A stretch of 28,059 nucleotides of DNA from the NCBI GenBank assembly GCA_039182515.1, contig JBCDCE010000054.1, positions 1 to 28,059 on the forward strand, given 5' to 3'. Below, in pieces: positions 1 through 7,079 of this stretch (within the stretch, counting starts at the first letter, position 1; each line of letters opens with the position of its first letter). The notes under the pieces were generated by a model. The model was given only the letters and a program-made list of their open reading frames with translations, was not told where the DNA came from and ran no database searches. Source of the DNA: JBCDCE01 sp039182515 (GTDB taxonomy: Bacteria > Pseudomonadota > Alphaproteobacteria > Rhodobacterales > Rhodobacteraceae). The translations under genes were made by a program, and so were the position numbers.

Positions 1-585
1 ATCAAGCTCCCAGAGCGCGCCTTCCAAAGCCTCGGAGGCATTGGTGGTCAAAAACTCTTCTACGCCAACAATTTCGACCTGAGCATCGCCAGCCTTATCC
101 GAAAGCTGAAACTTCACTGATGAGCCAAACACAAATAGGGCGATCAGGGCTTCTGCACTGAGATAGGCTTCGAAATCTGTCTGCTGGGTCGATTTGATCT
201 CTCCCGCCAGATTGATACGCTTCAAACCGGCAAGGGGCGTGCGTTGCGCATATTGCTCGGCAACGACCAAACTGATTGCGAGAGCCCGCCTTAGCGCGCG
301 CAAAGCACTGGCCTGTAGCGGCGATGGCAAAGCATCGCCCGCGTCCATACTTTCAATACGGTCTAAAAGAGCGATGCCAGCCGCAGGCGCTGTTGAGCGC
401 GCAACCAGCCCAGGCGTGGTGGAGCGAAAGCGCCGCCGAGTGCCGATCCCACTTGAGCGTTCAGAGCGGGTTTCGCGCGCTTTTGCAATCTGCGGACGAT
501 GATCAAAGCCTTCCAGCAAAGCCAAAGCTTGAGGATACTGCGCCTCGATGTCTTTTTCCGTCAATTGCATCAAATCATTGCTCAT
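1..585 (-). CDS. Hypothetical protein, C-terminus beyond the window
   Basis: This minus-strand reading frame is open from an ATG at 585 to the window edge, giving 195 visible codons. It begins MSNDLMQLTEKDIEAQYPQA and is followed by a basic, Arg-rich stretch at about residues 36-55. The rest is a soluble mix of helix-like segments, including LRALRRALAISLVVAEQYA. I see no signal peptide, no clear membrane segment and no recognised motif. An AAGG stretch lies about 11 nt upstream of the ATG. It starts 43 nt after the stop of the preceding minus-strand gene, so it is probably the third gene of an operon with the two genes at 629-1729 and 1893-2969. Function unknown. Codon use and phase are consistent with a real gene. 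Confidence 0.72.
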   Translation of the reverse strand, partial: MSNDLMQLTEKDIEAQYPQALALLEGFDHRPQIAKARETRSERSSGIGTRRRFRSTTPGLVARSTAPAAGIALLDRIESMDAGDALPSPLQASALRALRRALAISLVVAEQYAQRTPLAGLKRINLAGEIKSTQQTDFEAYLSAEALIALFVFGSSVKFQLSDKAGDAQVEIVGVEEFLTTNASEALEGALWELD

Positions 586-628
586 ACCAGCATGCCTTTT
601 TCTTGGCTAAAATACTCAAATCCTGCCC

Positions 629-1729
629 TTACCATGCGCTCATCACCCGCCCTTTGGGCGTCACGACAAATTTTCGAACATCTCTAAACCCAGGTGGTGA
701 AAGCTCTTGAAGCGCCTGAAACGGCCGCTCGGGTAAGATAAGGGCGCGATCCATAGAGGTCGCACCCGTTTCACCGCCCTGCCCCTCAAATGGATCAAGC
801 GTGAAAACCTCCCGCTCCACTTTCGAAAACCACCCAGCCTTTTCAAACGCGACTCGTTCAGATTGCAAATCTTCTTGGGTCCAAGCCAGCGCCCAATCCT
901 CGCCTTCTGGAGCCCGCGCCGTTTCCAGCACGCGTTGAAGCGGGCCAGACTGCCGCGTGAACGCTGACGAATACATCGGTCCCACATGAAAGCGCCGAAG
1001 CCGCTTGGGATGCAAATCATCGAAATCTGCGTCAAATCCCCGTGCGATAGTCAAAAGCTTCAAGCCACCCACCGCCTGAGCCATCAAATGGCTTTGCACC
1101 TCGGGCCAACGGCGCTCGTCTTTTGGCAAGGCCACCTTGCCGCTGTCTTCCAGCTCCATGAGATAAATCTGTGGTAGGTTCGTCTCACTGTCATAAACCG
1201 CCCAATGCACCAAAAAGAGCCTACGATCGCCACGGTTTTCAATCCACAGGCTTTCGGGGTGATTGCGCGCCCAAAAGAGCATATTTTGAGCCAGCTCTTC
1301 ATAATAGAGCCGCTGACTCATCGCATATTGCAACTTCATGGGGATCTCAAAATCACCCAGGATTTTGCGCACCATTTCTGATTTCAGATCCGCTTGGCCC
1401 GGCATGCCATCGAGATGCCGATGCGCTTGCGCCGCATCATTGGCCATCTCCATAATCTCGGTGAACACAGGAAAGCCGCTTTCTGAGCGATCCAAGGTTA
1501 AGTGACCCGCGCGTTCCATGCGGCCCGAAAAGAGATACTTATGGCTCAAAGCGCGAAAGGTAAAAGACAGCCCCAAAAGGTAACGCGCCATGATTTTCAC
1601 ATCGGCCTTAGAGAGCTGTTTTTCGACCTCCATCATCCCCGCCACACGCGCGAGATGACTGGTGATCGCGTCGAACTTGCGAAAGTACCGACGTGTCACG
1701 CGCGTGTCATTTAGGTCCGTTGTCGTCAT
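629..1729 (-). CDS. Hypothetical protein of an unknown three-gene operon
   Basis: The frame is open upstream to 1831, but the ATG at 1729 is preferred because GAGGA lies 5 nt before it and because the longer version would have to be read through a strong hairpin at 1745-1807. The resulting 366-residue protein begins MTTTDLNDTRVTRRYFRKFD. It looks soluble and cytoplasmic. The N-terminal third is helical and the middle has alternating strands (LFLVHWAVYDSETNLPQIYL). The C-terminal part is rich in Pro and Arg and ends in VMSAW. I do not recognise the family. It lies between a coiled-coil protein gene and another unknown gene, all on the minus strand, which suggests they act together. No membrane segment, signal peptide or catalytic motif is visible. 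Confidence 0.75.
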   Translation of the reverse strand: MTTTDLNDTRVTRRYFRKFDAITSHLARVAGMMEVEKQLSKADVKIMARYLLGLSFTFRALSHKYLFSGRMERAGHLTLDRSESGFPVFTEIMEMANDAAQAHRHLDGMPGQADLKSEMVRKILGDFEIPMKLQYAMSQRLYYEELAQNMLFWARNHPESLWIENRGDRRLFLVHWAVYDSETNLPQIYLMELEDSGKVALPKDERRWPEVQSHLMAQAVGGLKLLTIARGFDADFDDLHPKRLRRFHVGPMYSSAFTRQSGPLQRVLETARAPEGEDWALAWTQEDLQSERVAFEKAGWFSKVEREVFTLDPFEGQGGETGATSMDRALILPERPFQALQELSPPGFRDVRKFVVTPKGRVMSAW

Positions 1730-1744
1730 CTCGTCCTCAAACCA

Positions 1745-1807
1745 GGGCAGCGCCCGACCGCGGGTGGGTGCAAAGCGCCCGCCCATAGGGGCGGTCGGGC
1801 GCTGCCC
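1745..1807. repeat. Long perfect inverted repeat (hairpin) between two operon genes
   Basis: The arms GGGCAGCGCCCGACCGC (1745-1761) and GCGGTCGGGCGCTGCCC (1791-1807) are perfect 17-bp reverse complements around a 29-nt spacer. The spacer can itself pair (GGGTGGGTGC with GCGCCCGCCC, using G-U wobbles). The element sits in the leader of the gene starting at 1729 and downstream of the coiled-coil gene on the minus strand. It lacks a following T-run, so it is not a standard intrinsic terminator. It could be an mRNA processing or stability element, or a copy of a dispersed intergenic repeat. Confidence 0.85.
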
Positions 1808-1892
1808 GGCTATGCCGAGCATCGAACACAAAGCAAAAAGAAGTGGGAAATTCCAATACTGGCAGCACTTGCGGGTCGCACAGGCTCACGAT

Positions 1893-2969
1893 TTACCCGC
1901 CGTAGGCGTTGCTGTCATGCTTCTCCACAATTTTCTCGAAACGCCGCATAAAGCGCTCGTCCGCTCGGGCTTTTTGCTCCAGCACATCCCGCGCGAAGAC
2001 CATGTGATCTTCGTGCTTTTCAAGCATCTCCGCCATGCGGGAATTTGTGGCCGCCCCAATGCCGGCCATGGCTGTCTGCGCCTCTTGGTCTGTTTTCACA
2101 CCAATCTCATTGATCCGGTGGGCCACGTCTTGTTGTTGCGCCGTTTTGAGCGATTTGGACAGAGCGTCGTAGAGCACAACGCGCTGTTTGGTATCGGTTT
2201 CAAGTTTGTTGATCAGCACCATTTGCGTGGCCGCTTGGTTTTGCAGGCTGTCGACCCAGGTTTTGCCTTTGTCGATATAGCGCTCAAGCGTCTGGGACTT
2301 GGCAAGCTTCACCTGCTCGTCTTGCACCATCGCGTTGTATTTGGTGTTGAGGTCGGCAAGTTCCGTCTCCAAAGCCGTGCGTGTGGCTGCATCTGTTTCA
2401 GAGGCAACTTTATTTTCAAGCGTGATGATCTGAGGATCGAGCGCTTTGATCTCTTCGCGCACAGTCTCAAGGTCTTTGACCGTAAACTCGCGCTCATCAA
2501 GCGTGGCTGTAAGATTGCCTTCAACCTTCACCTTTTGCTCTTCGAGCATGGAAAGCTGACCTTCGAGAATTTTCACGATTGTATCTGATTTGGCGATGAG
2601 ATCTTGCAGCTTGTCATCAATTGAAGCTGTCCGCATACGCTCTTGGCGCATGGCCTCCGCGCGGTTTTTAGCAAAGATCCCAACAAAGCTCTCCCAACCT
2701 GTCTTGTTGCGCATCTCATCAAAGTCTTTTGAGAAAGCGGAGGTGACATCATCGAGGCCCATAATAAGCTCAGCAATATTGGCATTCATGGCTTCCGTGT
2801 GGGCATGGACATCTTCCAAAGACGCATTCTCGATATCGAGGCTAATGTCTTGGCCCTGCGCCATTTTGGTTCGGGCTGTTTCGATCCGCGAACTGAGCTC
2901 TGCGATCTTGCTCTGCGCCTCAGCGACTTGTGTTTGAGACTGTTCTATTTGCTGAGCAAAATCTGCCAT
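1893..2969 (-). CDS. Coiled-coil protein, possible distant TelA-like protein
   Basis: This is a 358-residue acidic, Gln/Glu/Lys/Ala-rich protein with no signal peptide or membrane segment. Long heptad-like stretches at about residues 1-40 and 110-230 predict extended coiled coils. A less repetitive segment (GWESFVGIFAKNRAEA) lies near residue 90, and the C-terminal third is helical. The start is supported by GGAGAGGAC upstream of the ATG at 2969. The overall plan (a short globular patch, then continuous helices with asymmetric Gln/Leu repeats) recalls the TelA toxic-anion-resistance family. The similarity is only of style, and I cannot point to a diagnostic TelA motif. It is the first gene of the minus-strand operon and is divergent from gabD. 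Confidence 0.78.
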   Translation of the reverse strand: MADFAQQIEQSQTQVAEAQSKIAELSSRIETARTKMAQGQDISLDIENASLEDVHAHTEAMNANIAELIMGLDDVTSAFSKDFDEMRNKTGWESFVGIFAKNRAEAMRQERMRTASIDDKLQDLIAKSDTIVKILEGQLSMLEEQKVKVEGNLTATLDEREFTVKDLETVREEIKALDPQIITLENKVASETDAATRTALETELADLNTKYNAMVQDEQVKLAKSQTLERYIDKGKTWVDSLQNQAATQMVLINKLETDTKQRVVLYDALSKSLKTAQQQDVAHRINEIGVKTDQEAQTAMAGIGAATNSRMAEMLEKHEDHMVFARDVLEQKARADERFMRRFEKIVEKHDSNAYGG

Positions 2970-2998
2970 TTAATGTCCTCTCCTTCACAAACTTGTGA

Positions 2999-3012
2999 TC
3001 CCTATATAGGGA
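2999..3012. promoter_or_regulatory. 14-bp palindrome in the gabD/coiled-coil divergent spacer
   Basis: TCCCTATATAGGGA is a perfect palindrome located 30 nt before the coiled-coil gene start and 96 nt before gabD. The central TATATA could serve as a -10 element on either strand, and the symmetry could be an operator. No convincing -35 is seen on either side, so the role is inferred from symmetry and position only. Confidence 0.35.
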
Positions 3013-3107
3013 GTGTTTCGGCACTTTACATCCGTCACGGAACCGTCTGGTGACAGTTTTGGCCAGAAAAAGCGCCGCATCTATGTATTCTTGGGAGAAA
3101 ATACCAC

Positions 3108-4583
3108 ATGCTCGACACTGCAACAAACCTGCCAAGCCTCTTAAAAGATCCCACACTTCTTGCGACGAAGTCTTATGTCAACGGATCCTGGGTTAATGCT
3201 GCGTCCGGCAAAACATTTGATGTGCGCAACCCAGCCCGTGGAGACATCATTGCAAGCGTTGCAGATCTCGGGCGCGCTGACGTCGCCCAGGCCATTGATC
3301 ATGCCTACACGGCTCAAAAAGCTTGGGCTGCGCTGAGCGCAAAAGAGCGCAGCCAAATCCTGCGGCGCTGGTATGATCTAATGCTCGAGAACCAAGACGA
3401 TTTGGCGATACTTCTCACCGCAGAAATGGGCAAACCTCTTGATGAGGCCAAAGGCGAAATCGCTTATGGGGCGTCTTTTGTTGAGTTTTTCGCAGAAGAA
3501 GCCAAGCGCAACTACGGCGAGACAATCCCCGGCCACCAAGCGGACAAACGCATCACCGTGATCAAGCAACCCATTGGTGTCGCGGCCTCGATCACCCCGT
3601 GGAACTTTCCCAATGCAATGATCACGCGCAAGGCGGCGCCTGCCTTGGCCGCGGGCTGTGCCTTCATTGCCCGGCCTGCAGATCTGACGCCCCTGTCTGC
3701 CACTGCAATGGGTGTGTTGGCAGAGCGTGCGGGTATTCCGGCAGGCGTCTTTCAAGTCGTGACAGCCTCGGATGCCCCCGCCATTGGCCAAGAGTTCTGC
3801 GAAAATCCCAAAGTACGCAAACTCACTTTTACTGGCTCCACAAACGTAGGCAGGCTCTTGCTGCGCCAAGCCGCCGACCAAGTGATGAAATGCTCCATGG
3901 AACTGGGCGGCAATGCGCCTTTCATTGTTTTTGATGATGCGGATTTGGACGAAGCTGTTGTGGGCGCAATCGCCTGCAAGTTTCGCAACAATGGACAAAC
4001 CTGCGTTTGTGCCAACCGCATTTACGTTCAAGCCGGTGTCTATGAAGCTTTTGCTGAAAAATTTGCAGCCGCAGTGGCAAAGTTGAAGGTTGGCGACGGC
4101 ATGAATGGTGCGGACCTGGGCCCACTGATTTCTGACGCTGCAGTTGAAAAAGTGCGCGACCATATTGCGGACGCAACCGCAAAAGGCGCTGAGGTTTTGA
4201 TGGGGGGTACGCCCAATGAAAATGGCGCCCTTTTTTGGGATCCGACCATTTTAACTGGCGTCACCCAAGATATGAAAGTGAGCCAAGAAGAAACCTTTGG
4301 CCCCATGGCACCGCTGTTCAAATTCGACAGCGATGAAGATGTGATCGAGATGGCCAACGACACGATCTTTGGGCTCGCGGCGTATTTTTATGCGAAAGAC
4401 TTGAGCCGCGTCTACCGCGTGGCTGAGGCTTTGGAATATGGGATCGTAGGGATCAACACCGGCATCATCTCCACGGAAGTGGCACCTTTTGGAGGCGTGA
4501 AACAATCTGGATTGGGGCGCGAGGGCAGTCATCACGGCATGGATGAATATCTTGAGCCGAAGTACATGTGCATGTCTGTCTAA
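3108..4583 (+). CDS. gabD: Succinate-semialdehyde dehydrogenase (GabD type)
   Basis: This 491-residue aldehyde dehydrogenase oxidises succinate semialdehyde to succinate with NAD(P)+, the last step of GABA breakdown, in the cytoplasm. GabD-specific segments are clear: PGHQADKRITVIKQPIGV (141-158), PWNF (164-167), ELGGNAPFIVFDDADLDEAV (265-284) and FRNNGQTCVCANR (292-304). The general base is Glu265 and the catalytic nucleophile is Cys299, with a second Cys at 301 as in other GabD proteins. The cofactor-loop motif is ARPADLTPLSA, with Arg189 where most family members have Lys. Length matches the family. The start is supported by GGGAGAAA upstream of the ATG. It stands alone on the plus strand, so neither a GABA transaminase partner nor a dedicated regulator is visible. 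Another semialdehyde substrate is possible. Confidence 0.9.
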   Translation: MLDTATNLPSLLKDPTLLATKSYVNGSWVNAASGKTFDVRNPARGDIIASVADLGRADVAQAIDHAYTAQKAWAALSAKERSQILRRWYDLMLENQDDLAILLTAEMGKPLDEAKGEIAYGASFVEFFAEEAKRNYGETIPGHQADKRITVIKQPIGVAASITPWNFPNAMITRKAAPALAAGCAFIARPADLTPLSATAMGVLAERAGIPAGVFQVVTASDAPAIGQEFCENPKVRKLTFTGSTNVGRLLLRQAADQVMKCSMELGGNAPFIVFDDADLDEAVVGAIACKFRNNGQTCVCANRIYVQAGVYEAFAEKFAAAVAKLKVGDGMNGADLGPLISDAAVEKVRDHIADATAKGAEVLMGGTPNENGALFWDPTILTGVTQDMKVSQEETFGPMAPLFKFDSDEDVIEMANDTIFGLAAYFYAKDLSRVYRVAEALEYGIVGINTGIISTEVAPFGGVKQSGLGREGSHHGMDEYLEPKYMCMSV

Positions 4584-4656
4584 CTTTGCCTGTCTCTTGC
4601 GCGCTGTAAGCCAAAAGAGCGTTTAAGGGGGCTTTGCCCGTCGCGATAATTTATTA

Positions 4657-4714
4657 GGGGCTTTGCCCCCGGGCCCTTTGGGCCCTCCCCCAGAGTATTT
4701 TCCACCAGGAAAAG
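4657..4714 (+). repeat. Intergenic hairpin repeat, GAGTATTTT family (copy 1)
   Basis: The element consists of GGGGCTTTGCCCC and GGGCCCTTTGGGCCC mini-hairpins followed by CCAGAGTATTTTCCACCAGG and AAAAG. A second copy with the same architecture lies at 27189-27232 in the same orientation. A partial hairpin (GGGGGCTTTGCCC) precedes it near 4627. Because hairpins are followed by ATTTT on the plus strand, this copy could also end the gabD transcript, whose stop codon is 74 nt upstream. Confidence 0.7.
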
Positions 4715-4721
4715 AGAGGCT

Positions 4722-4763
4722 TTAAACCAAACACAAAAGTGCCGGGGGTTGGACCCCGGCACT
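4722..4763 (-). terminator. Intrinsic terminator of the small heat-shock gene
   Basis: AGTGCCGGGG (4738-4747) and CCCCGGCACT (4754-4763) form a perfect 10-bp stem with a 6-nt loop. Read on the minus strand the stem is followed by CTTTTGTGTTTGGTTT. It lies 33 nt after the stop codon of the minus-strand heat-shock gene, as expected for a rho-independent terminator. Confidence 0.7.
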
Positions 4764-4795
4764 CGGTTCAATTGATAGCAAACTCTGAAAGAGCC

Positions 4796-5260
4796 TTAGT
4801 TCACTGACTTGGCGTCCACGACATCCACATCAGCCGTTGGGGCTTTCGCAATCTCAATCCGACGCGGCTTGAGCGCTTCAGGAACTTCGCGCGTCAGGTC
4901 GATGTGGAGCATTCCGTTTTCAGCAACGGCGCCTGTTACGCGGACATGGTCTGCCAGATGGAAGCGACGCTCGAACGCGCGAGTAGCAATTCCACGGTGC
5001 AGGTATTTTTTCTCGGCTTCTTCAGCTTTCCGACCCGCAATCAGCAGCGTGTTTTCTTTTACATCAACGCTGAGATCTTGGTCGGTAAACCCGGCGACTG
5101 CGACAGATATTCTGTAAGCGTCTTGGGCCGTTTTTTCGATGTTGTAAGGGGGGTAGCTTTGAGTGCTGACGTCCTGCGCGAAAACGCGGTCCATCAAATC
5201 AGCCATTTGGTCAAAACCAACAGACGCCCTGTAAAGGGGCGCGAGATCAAAAGTACGCAT
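4796..5260 (-). CDS. Small heat-shock protein, Hsp20/IbpA family
   Basis: The 154-residue protein starts MRTFDLAPLYRASVGFDQ, the typical N-terminus of IbpA-like class A small heat-shock proteins. The frame stays open 26 codons further upstream, but GGAGG 7 nt before the ATG at 5260 fixes the start. The alpha-crystallin domain spans about residues 38-135, from YPPYNIEK through VAVAGFTDQDLSV to LTREVPEALKPRRIEI, which includes the C-terminal (I/V)xI-type anchoring segment. Such proteins hold unfolding proteins in oligomers for Hsp70/ClpB refolding, in the cytoplasm. It appears monocistronic, with an RpoH-like promoter, a structured leader masking the ribosome binding site, and its own terminator. 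Confidence 0.93.
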   Translation of the reverse strand: MRTFDLAPLYRASVGFDQMADLMDRVFAQDVSTQSYPPYNIEKTAQDAYRISVAVAGFTDQDLSVDVKENTLLIAGRKAEEAEKKYLHRGIATRAFERRFHLADHVRVTGAVAENGMLHIDLTREVPEALKPRRIEIAKAPTADVDVVDAKSVN

Positions 5261-5261
5261 G

Positions 5262-5286
5262 GGTGTCCTCCGATGAGCGATACCAA
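5262..5286 (-). promoter_or_regulatory. Candidate ROSE-type RNA thermometer over the sHSP ribosome binding site
   Basis: On the minus strand the leader can fold so that GGU (5284-5282) pairs with ACC (5264-5262). After one A-C mismatch, UC-(G)-CU (5280-5276) pairs with AGGA of the Shine-Dalgarno (5269-5266) across the loop CAUCGG. A UYGCU motif with a bulged G opposite AGGA is the hallmark of ROSE thermometers found before small heat-shock genes of rhizobia and E. coli ibpA. The leader from the proposed promoter is about 90 nt, a normal ROSE length. Found by eye, without a folding calculation. Confidence 0.6.
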
Positions 5287-5358
5287 TTTCAGCAAAATCA
5301 CTCTCAACCAGATCGGCTTGAAAGCGATGCGACCCCAATTTTGGCGGCCACGCTATTT

Positions 5359-5388
5359 TAGGTGGGACGCTTTAACACCCGTTTCAAG
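5359..5388 (-). promoter_or_regulatory. Probable RpoH (sigma-32) heat-shock promoter
   Basis: On the minus strand CTTGAAAC (5388-5381) is followed after about 14 nt by CCCACCTA (5366-5359). This approximates the sigma-32 consensus CTTGAA / CCCCATNT. It starts immediately after the stop codon of the upstream protease gene (5391) and lies about 100 nt before the heat-shock ATG. The -35 is strong and the -10 is imperfect. Confidence 0.5.
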
Positions 5389-5390
5389 GG

Positions 5391-6218
5391 CTAGCGAACT
5401 TTTAGGAACTTTGCGCCACTTTTCGACGCCTTGGCACGCGTCGAAAGCCCAGTGGATTTGGCGCCTTTCTGATCTGCAATAGCGGAGACAACGCCCCTTC
5501 CGCTTACAAGCATCGACTTCAATTGACCCACCGCATCCGGTAACTCCATGCCAAGAGAAAACGCCTCCGCGCCCAAACTTCCTTGGGAGATCAGCGACAC
5601 AATAGCCGGCCGGTAGCCATTTGCCTCGAATACAGGCGCCCCCGAAGAGCCAAAGGTGACTGTACAATCAAAGACCATCAAACCGGCTTTGGCGTATTTG
5701 ACTTGGCATTCGCGCTGCCTGCTGATCGCACCGTTTCGCCCTTGACCATAGGAGGCAACGCTGACCCTGCGAACGGATTTGGACGGTGCTGCGATCTTGA
5801 AAGGCGCTGCAACATGCGTTGGAATGGCTGTCTCAAGCTCAACCAAGGCAACATCATATCTCACCCGGTCTTCAATCGACGCATCCGCAGAGCGGGTGAA
5901 GTTGGGGTGTACCGCGATGCGCGCACTTCGGCGCTGCGCAATTGCTGCGCCGTTTTGCAACCCGGCATGATAGGTCACCTCAGACGGGTTCAAAACCTTC
6001 CGTGTGGATTTGGAAACGACGCAATGTGCGGCAGTCAGAACAAGCGTAGAACTTATCAGTGACCCGCTGCAGGTCCCCAATCCAGCCATATCCAAACGAC
6101 CAATGGCTTCCCAACCAAAGAGGTCATCTCTGTCAGAAAACTGTTTGAGGGCAGAGGTTTGCGCGACAGCACATGCGCTCAAAAGCAGCCAAACACACCC
6201 AGCAAGGATCAACCGCAT
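5391..6218 (-). CDS. Exported trypsin-like serine protease, paralogue B
   Basis: This is a 275-residue S1-family protease. The N-terminus MRLILAGCVWLLLSACAVAQ is a signal peptide. LSAC (13-16) fits a lipobox, so it may be an outer-membrane lipoprotein, though signal peptidase I cleavage after AVA is also possible. The catalytic triad is His65 (LTAAHC), Asp122 (YDVALVELE) and Ser192 (FGSSGAP, in place of the usual GDSGGP). Cys50-Cys66 and Cys171-Cys185 are likely disulfides. After the protease domain comes a basic, variable linker (about 235-265) and the tail GAKFLKVR. The start codon overlaps the upstream protease stop as TGATG, so the two are co-translated. Substrate unknown. The GSSGAP motif suggests altered S1 specificity. 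Confidence 0.88.
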   Translation of the reverse strand: MRLILAGCVWLLLSACAVAQTSALKQFSDRDDLFGWEAIGRLDMAGLGTCSGSLISSTLVLTAAHCVVSKSTRKVLNPSEVTYHAGLQNGAAIAQRRSARIAVHPNFTRSADASIEDRVRYDVALVELETAIPTHVAAPFKIAAPSKSVRRVSVASYGQGRNGAISRQRECQVKYAKAGLMVFDCTVTFGSSGAPVFEANGYRPAIVSLISQGSLGAEAFSLGMELPDAVGQLKSMLVSGRGVVSAIADQKGAKSTGLSTRAKASKSGAKFLKVR

Positions 6219-7039
6219 CAGGGTTGGACTTTAAGAAACTTCGCCCCGCCCAAACCGCGATTTCTCAAGACCGTTGGACGCGTGTTGGAAGCAGGGCTCG
6301 AGACAAAAACACCACCGCCTTCCGCCCTGATCTTGAGAAGATCAAGCAAAGGCTGTGTGAGCGCTGTTCCGAAAGATACGTCTTGTCCCTGCACAACACT
6401 CTTGGCGGAAACAACGGACACGATCTGCACTCCGTCTTGATGTATAGAGAAAATCGGTGCGCCAGAGCTGCCAAAATCCACAGAGCAATTGAGAACAAGA
6501 ACGCCAAATTGCCGTGCAAGCACATCGCAATTGGGTTCGATAGAGGGATCAACCGCGCGATCTCGCGCATAAGAGACAACGCTCACTTCTGCGCCCTTTC
6601 GGGGAAAGGACCCCGTTTTGAACGGAATGGTCCGCGTATCTCTAATCGGCCGATCGAGCTCTAGCAGAGCCACATCATTTCGAATGCGCGCGCGGCTCAT
6701 ATCAGGACTGTCGAGATAGGTTGGATGGATCAAAACCCGCCGACCTCTGCGGTAACTCTGTGCGCGTCCACCGCGCCAGCCAGCTCGAAACTCAATGCCG
6801 CTCGGTTCAAAAACACGGCCCGTGTCCGCATTCACCATGCAATGTGCAGCCGTTAAAACAAGGTCAGGCGCGATCAGCGCACCGGTGCAAAAAGCACGCC
6901 CTTCCATGTTGAGTTGACCAACGGCTTCCCAGCCGCGGCTTTCATCGGCGGTGCGCATGGCCTGCAGATCGGACTTGTCGGCAAATGCCGGAACAGCCAA
7001 AAGCAGGACCCAAAAAAGGACACGAAGCATCAGTTTCAT
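6218..7039 (-). CDS. Exported trypsin-like serine protease, paralogue A
   Basis: This is a 273-residue S1-family protease and a tandem paralogue of the next gene. I chose the ATG at 7039 because it gives a clean signal peptide (MKLMLRVLFWVLLLAVPAFA, cleavage before Asp21). The longer frame to 7171 would overlap glcF by 92 nt. Catalytic residues are His66 (LTAAHC), Asp122 (RNDVALLELD) and Ser192 (FGSSGAP). Cys51-Cys67 and Cys171-Cys185 should form disulfides. The C-terminal linker differs from its paralogue but the tail GGAKFLKVQP matches the paralogue's last residues. No strong ribosome binding site is seen. The gene starts 40 nt after the glcF stop, so it may share that transcript. Predicted to be periplasmic or secreted, with unknown substrate. 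Confidence 0.87.
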   Translation of the reverse strand: MKLMLRVLFWVLLLAVPAFADKSDLQAMRTADESRGWEAVGQLNMEGRAFCTGALIAPDLVLTAAHCMVNADTGRVFEPSGIEFRAGWRGGRAQSYRRGRRVLIHPTYLDSPDMSRARIRNDVALLELDRPIRDTRTIPFKTGSFPRKGAEVSVVSYARDRAVDPSIEPNCDVLARQFGVLVLNCSVDFGSSGAPIFSIHQDGVQIVSVVSAKSVVQGQDVSFGTALTQPLLDLLKIRAEGGGVFVSSPASNTRPTVLRNRGLGGAKFLKVQP

Positions 7040-7079
7040 AGACCGAGCCGTATCGGCTGACTGCGGCGAAAGTAAGTCT

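Noticed and set aside
1730..1831. 34-codon N-terminal extension of the hypothetical gene
   Set aside because: It would require translation through the 17-bp hairpin and lacks a ribosome binding site, while the internal ATG has GAGGA at good spacing.
1662..2588. 308-codon plus-strand ORF opposite the coiled-coil and hypothetical genes
   Set aside because: It spans two minus-strand genes with good starts, ribosome binding sites and protein-like composition. Its product is Phe/His/Leu-rich with no motif, typical of an antisense shadow.
3378..4163. 261-codon minus-strand ORF inside gabD
   Set aside because: It is antisense to the conserved catalytic region of aldehyde dehydrogenase.
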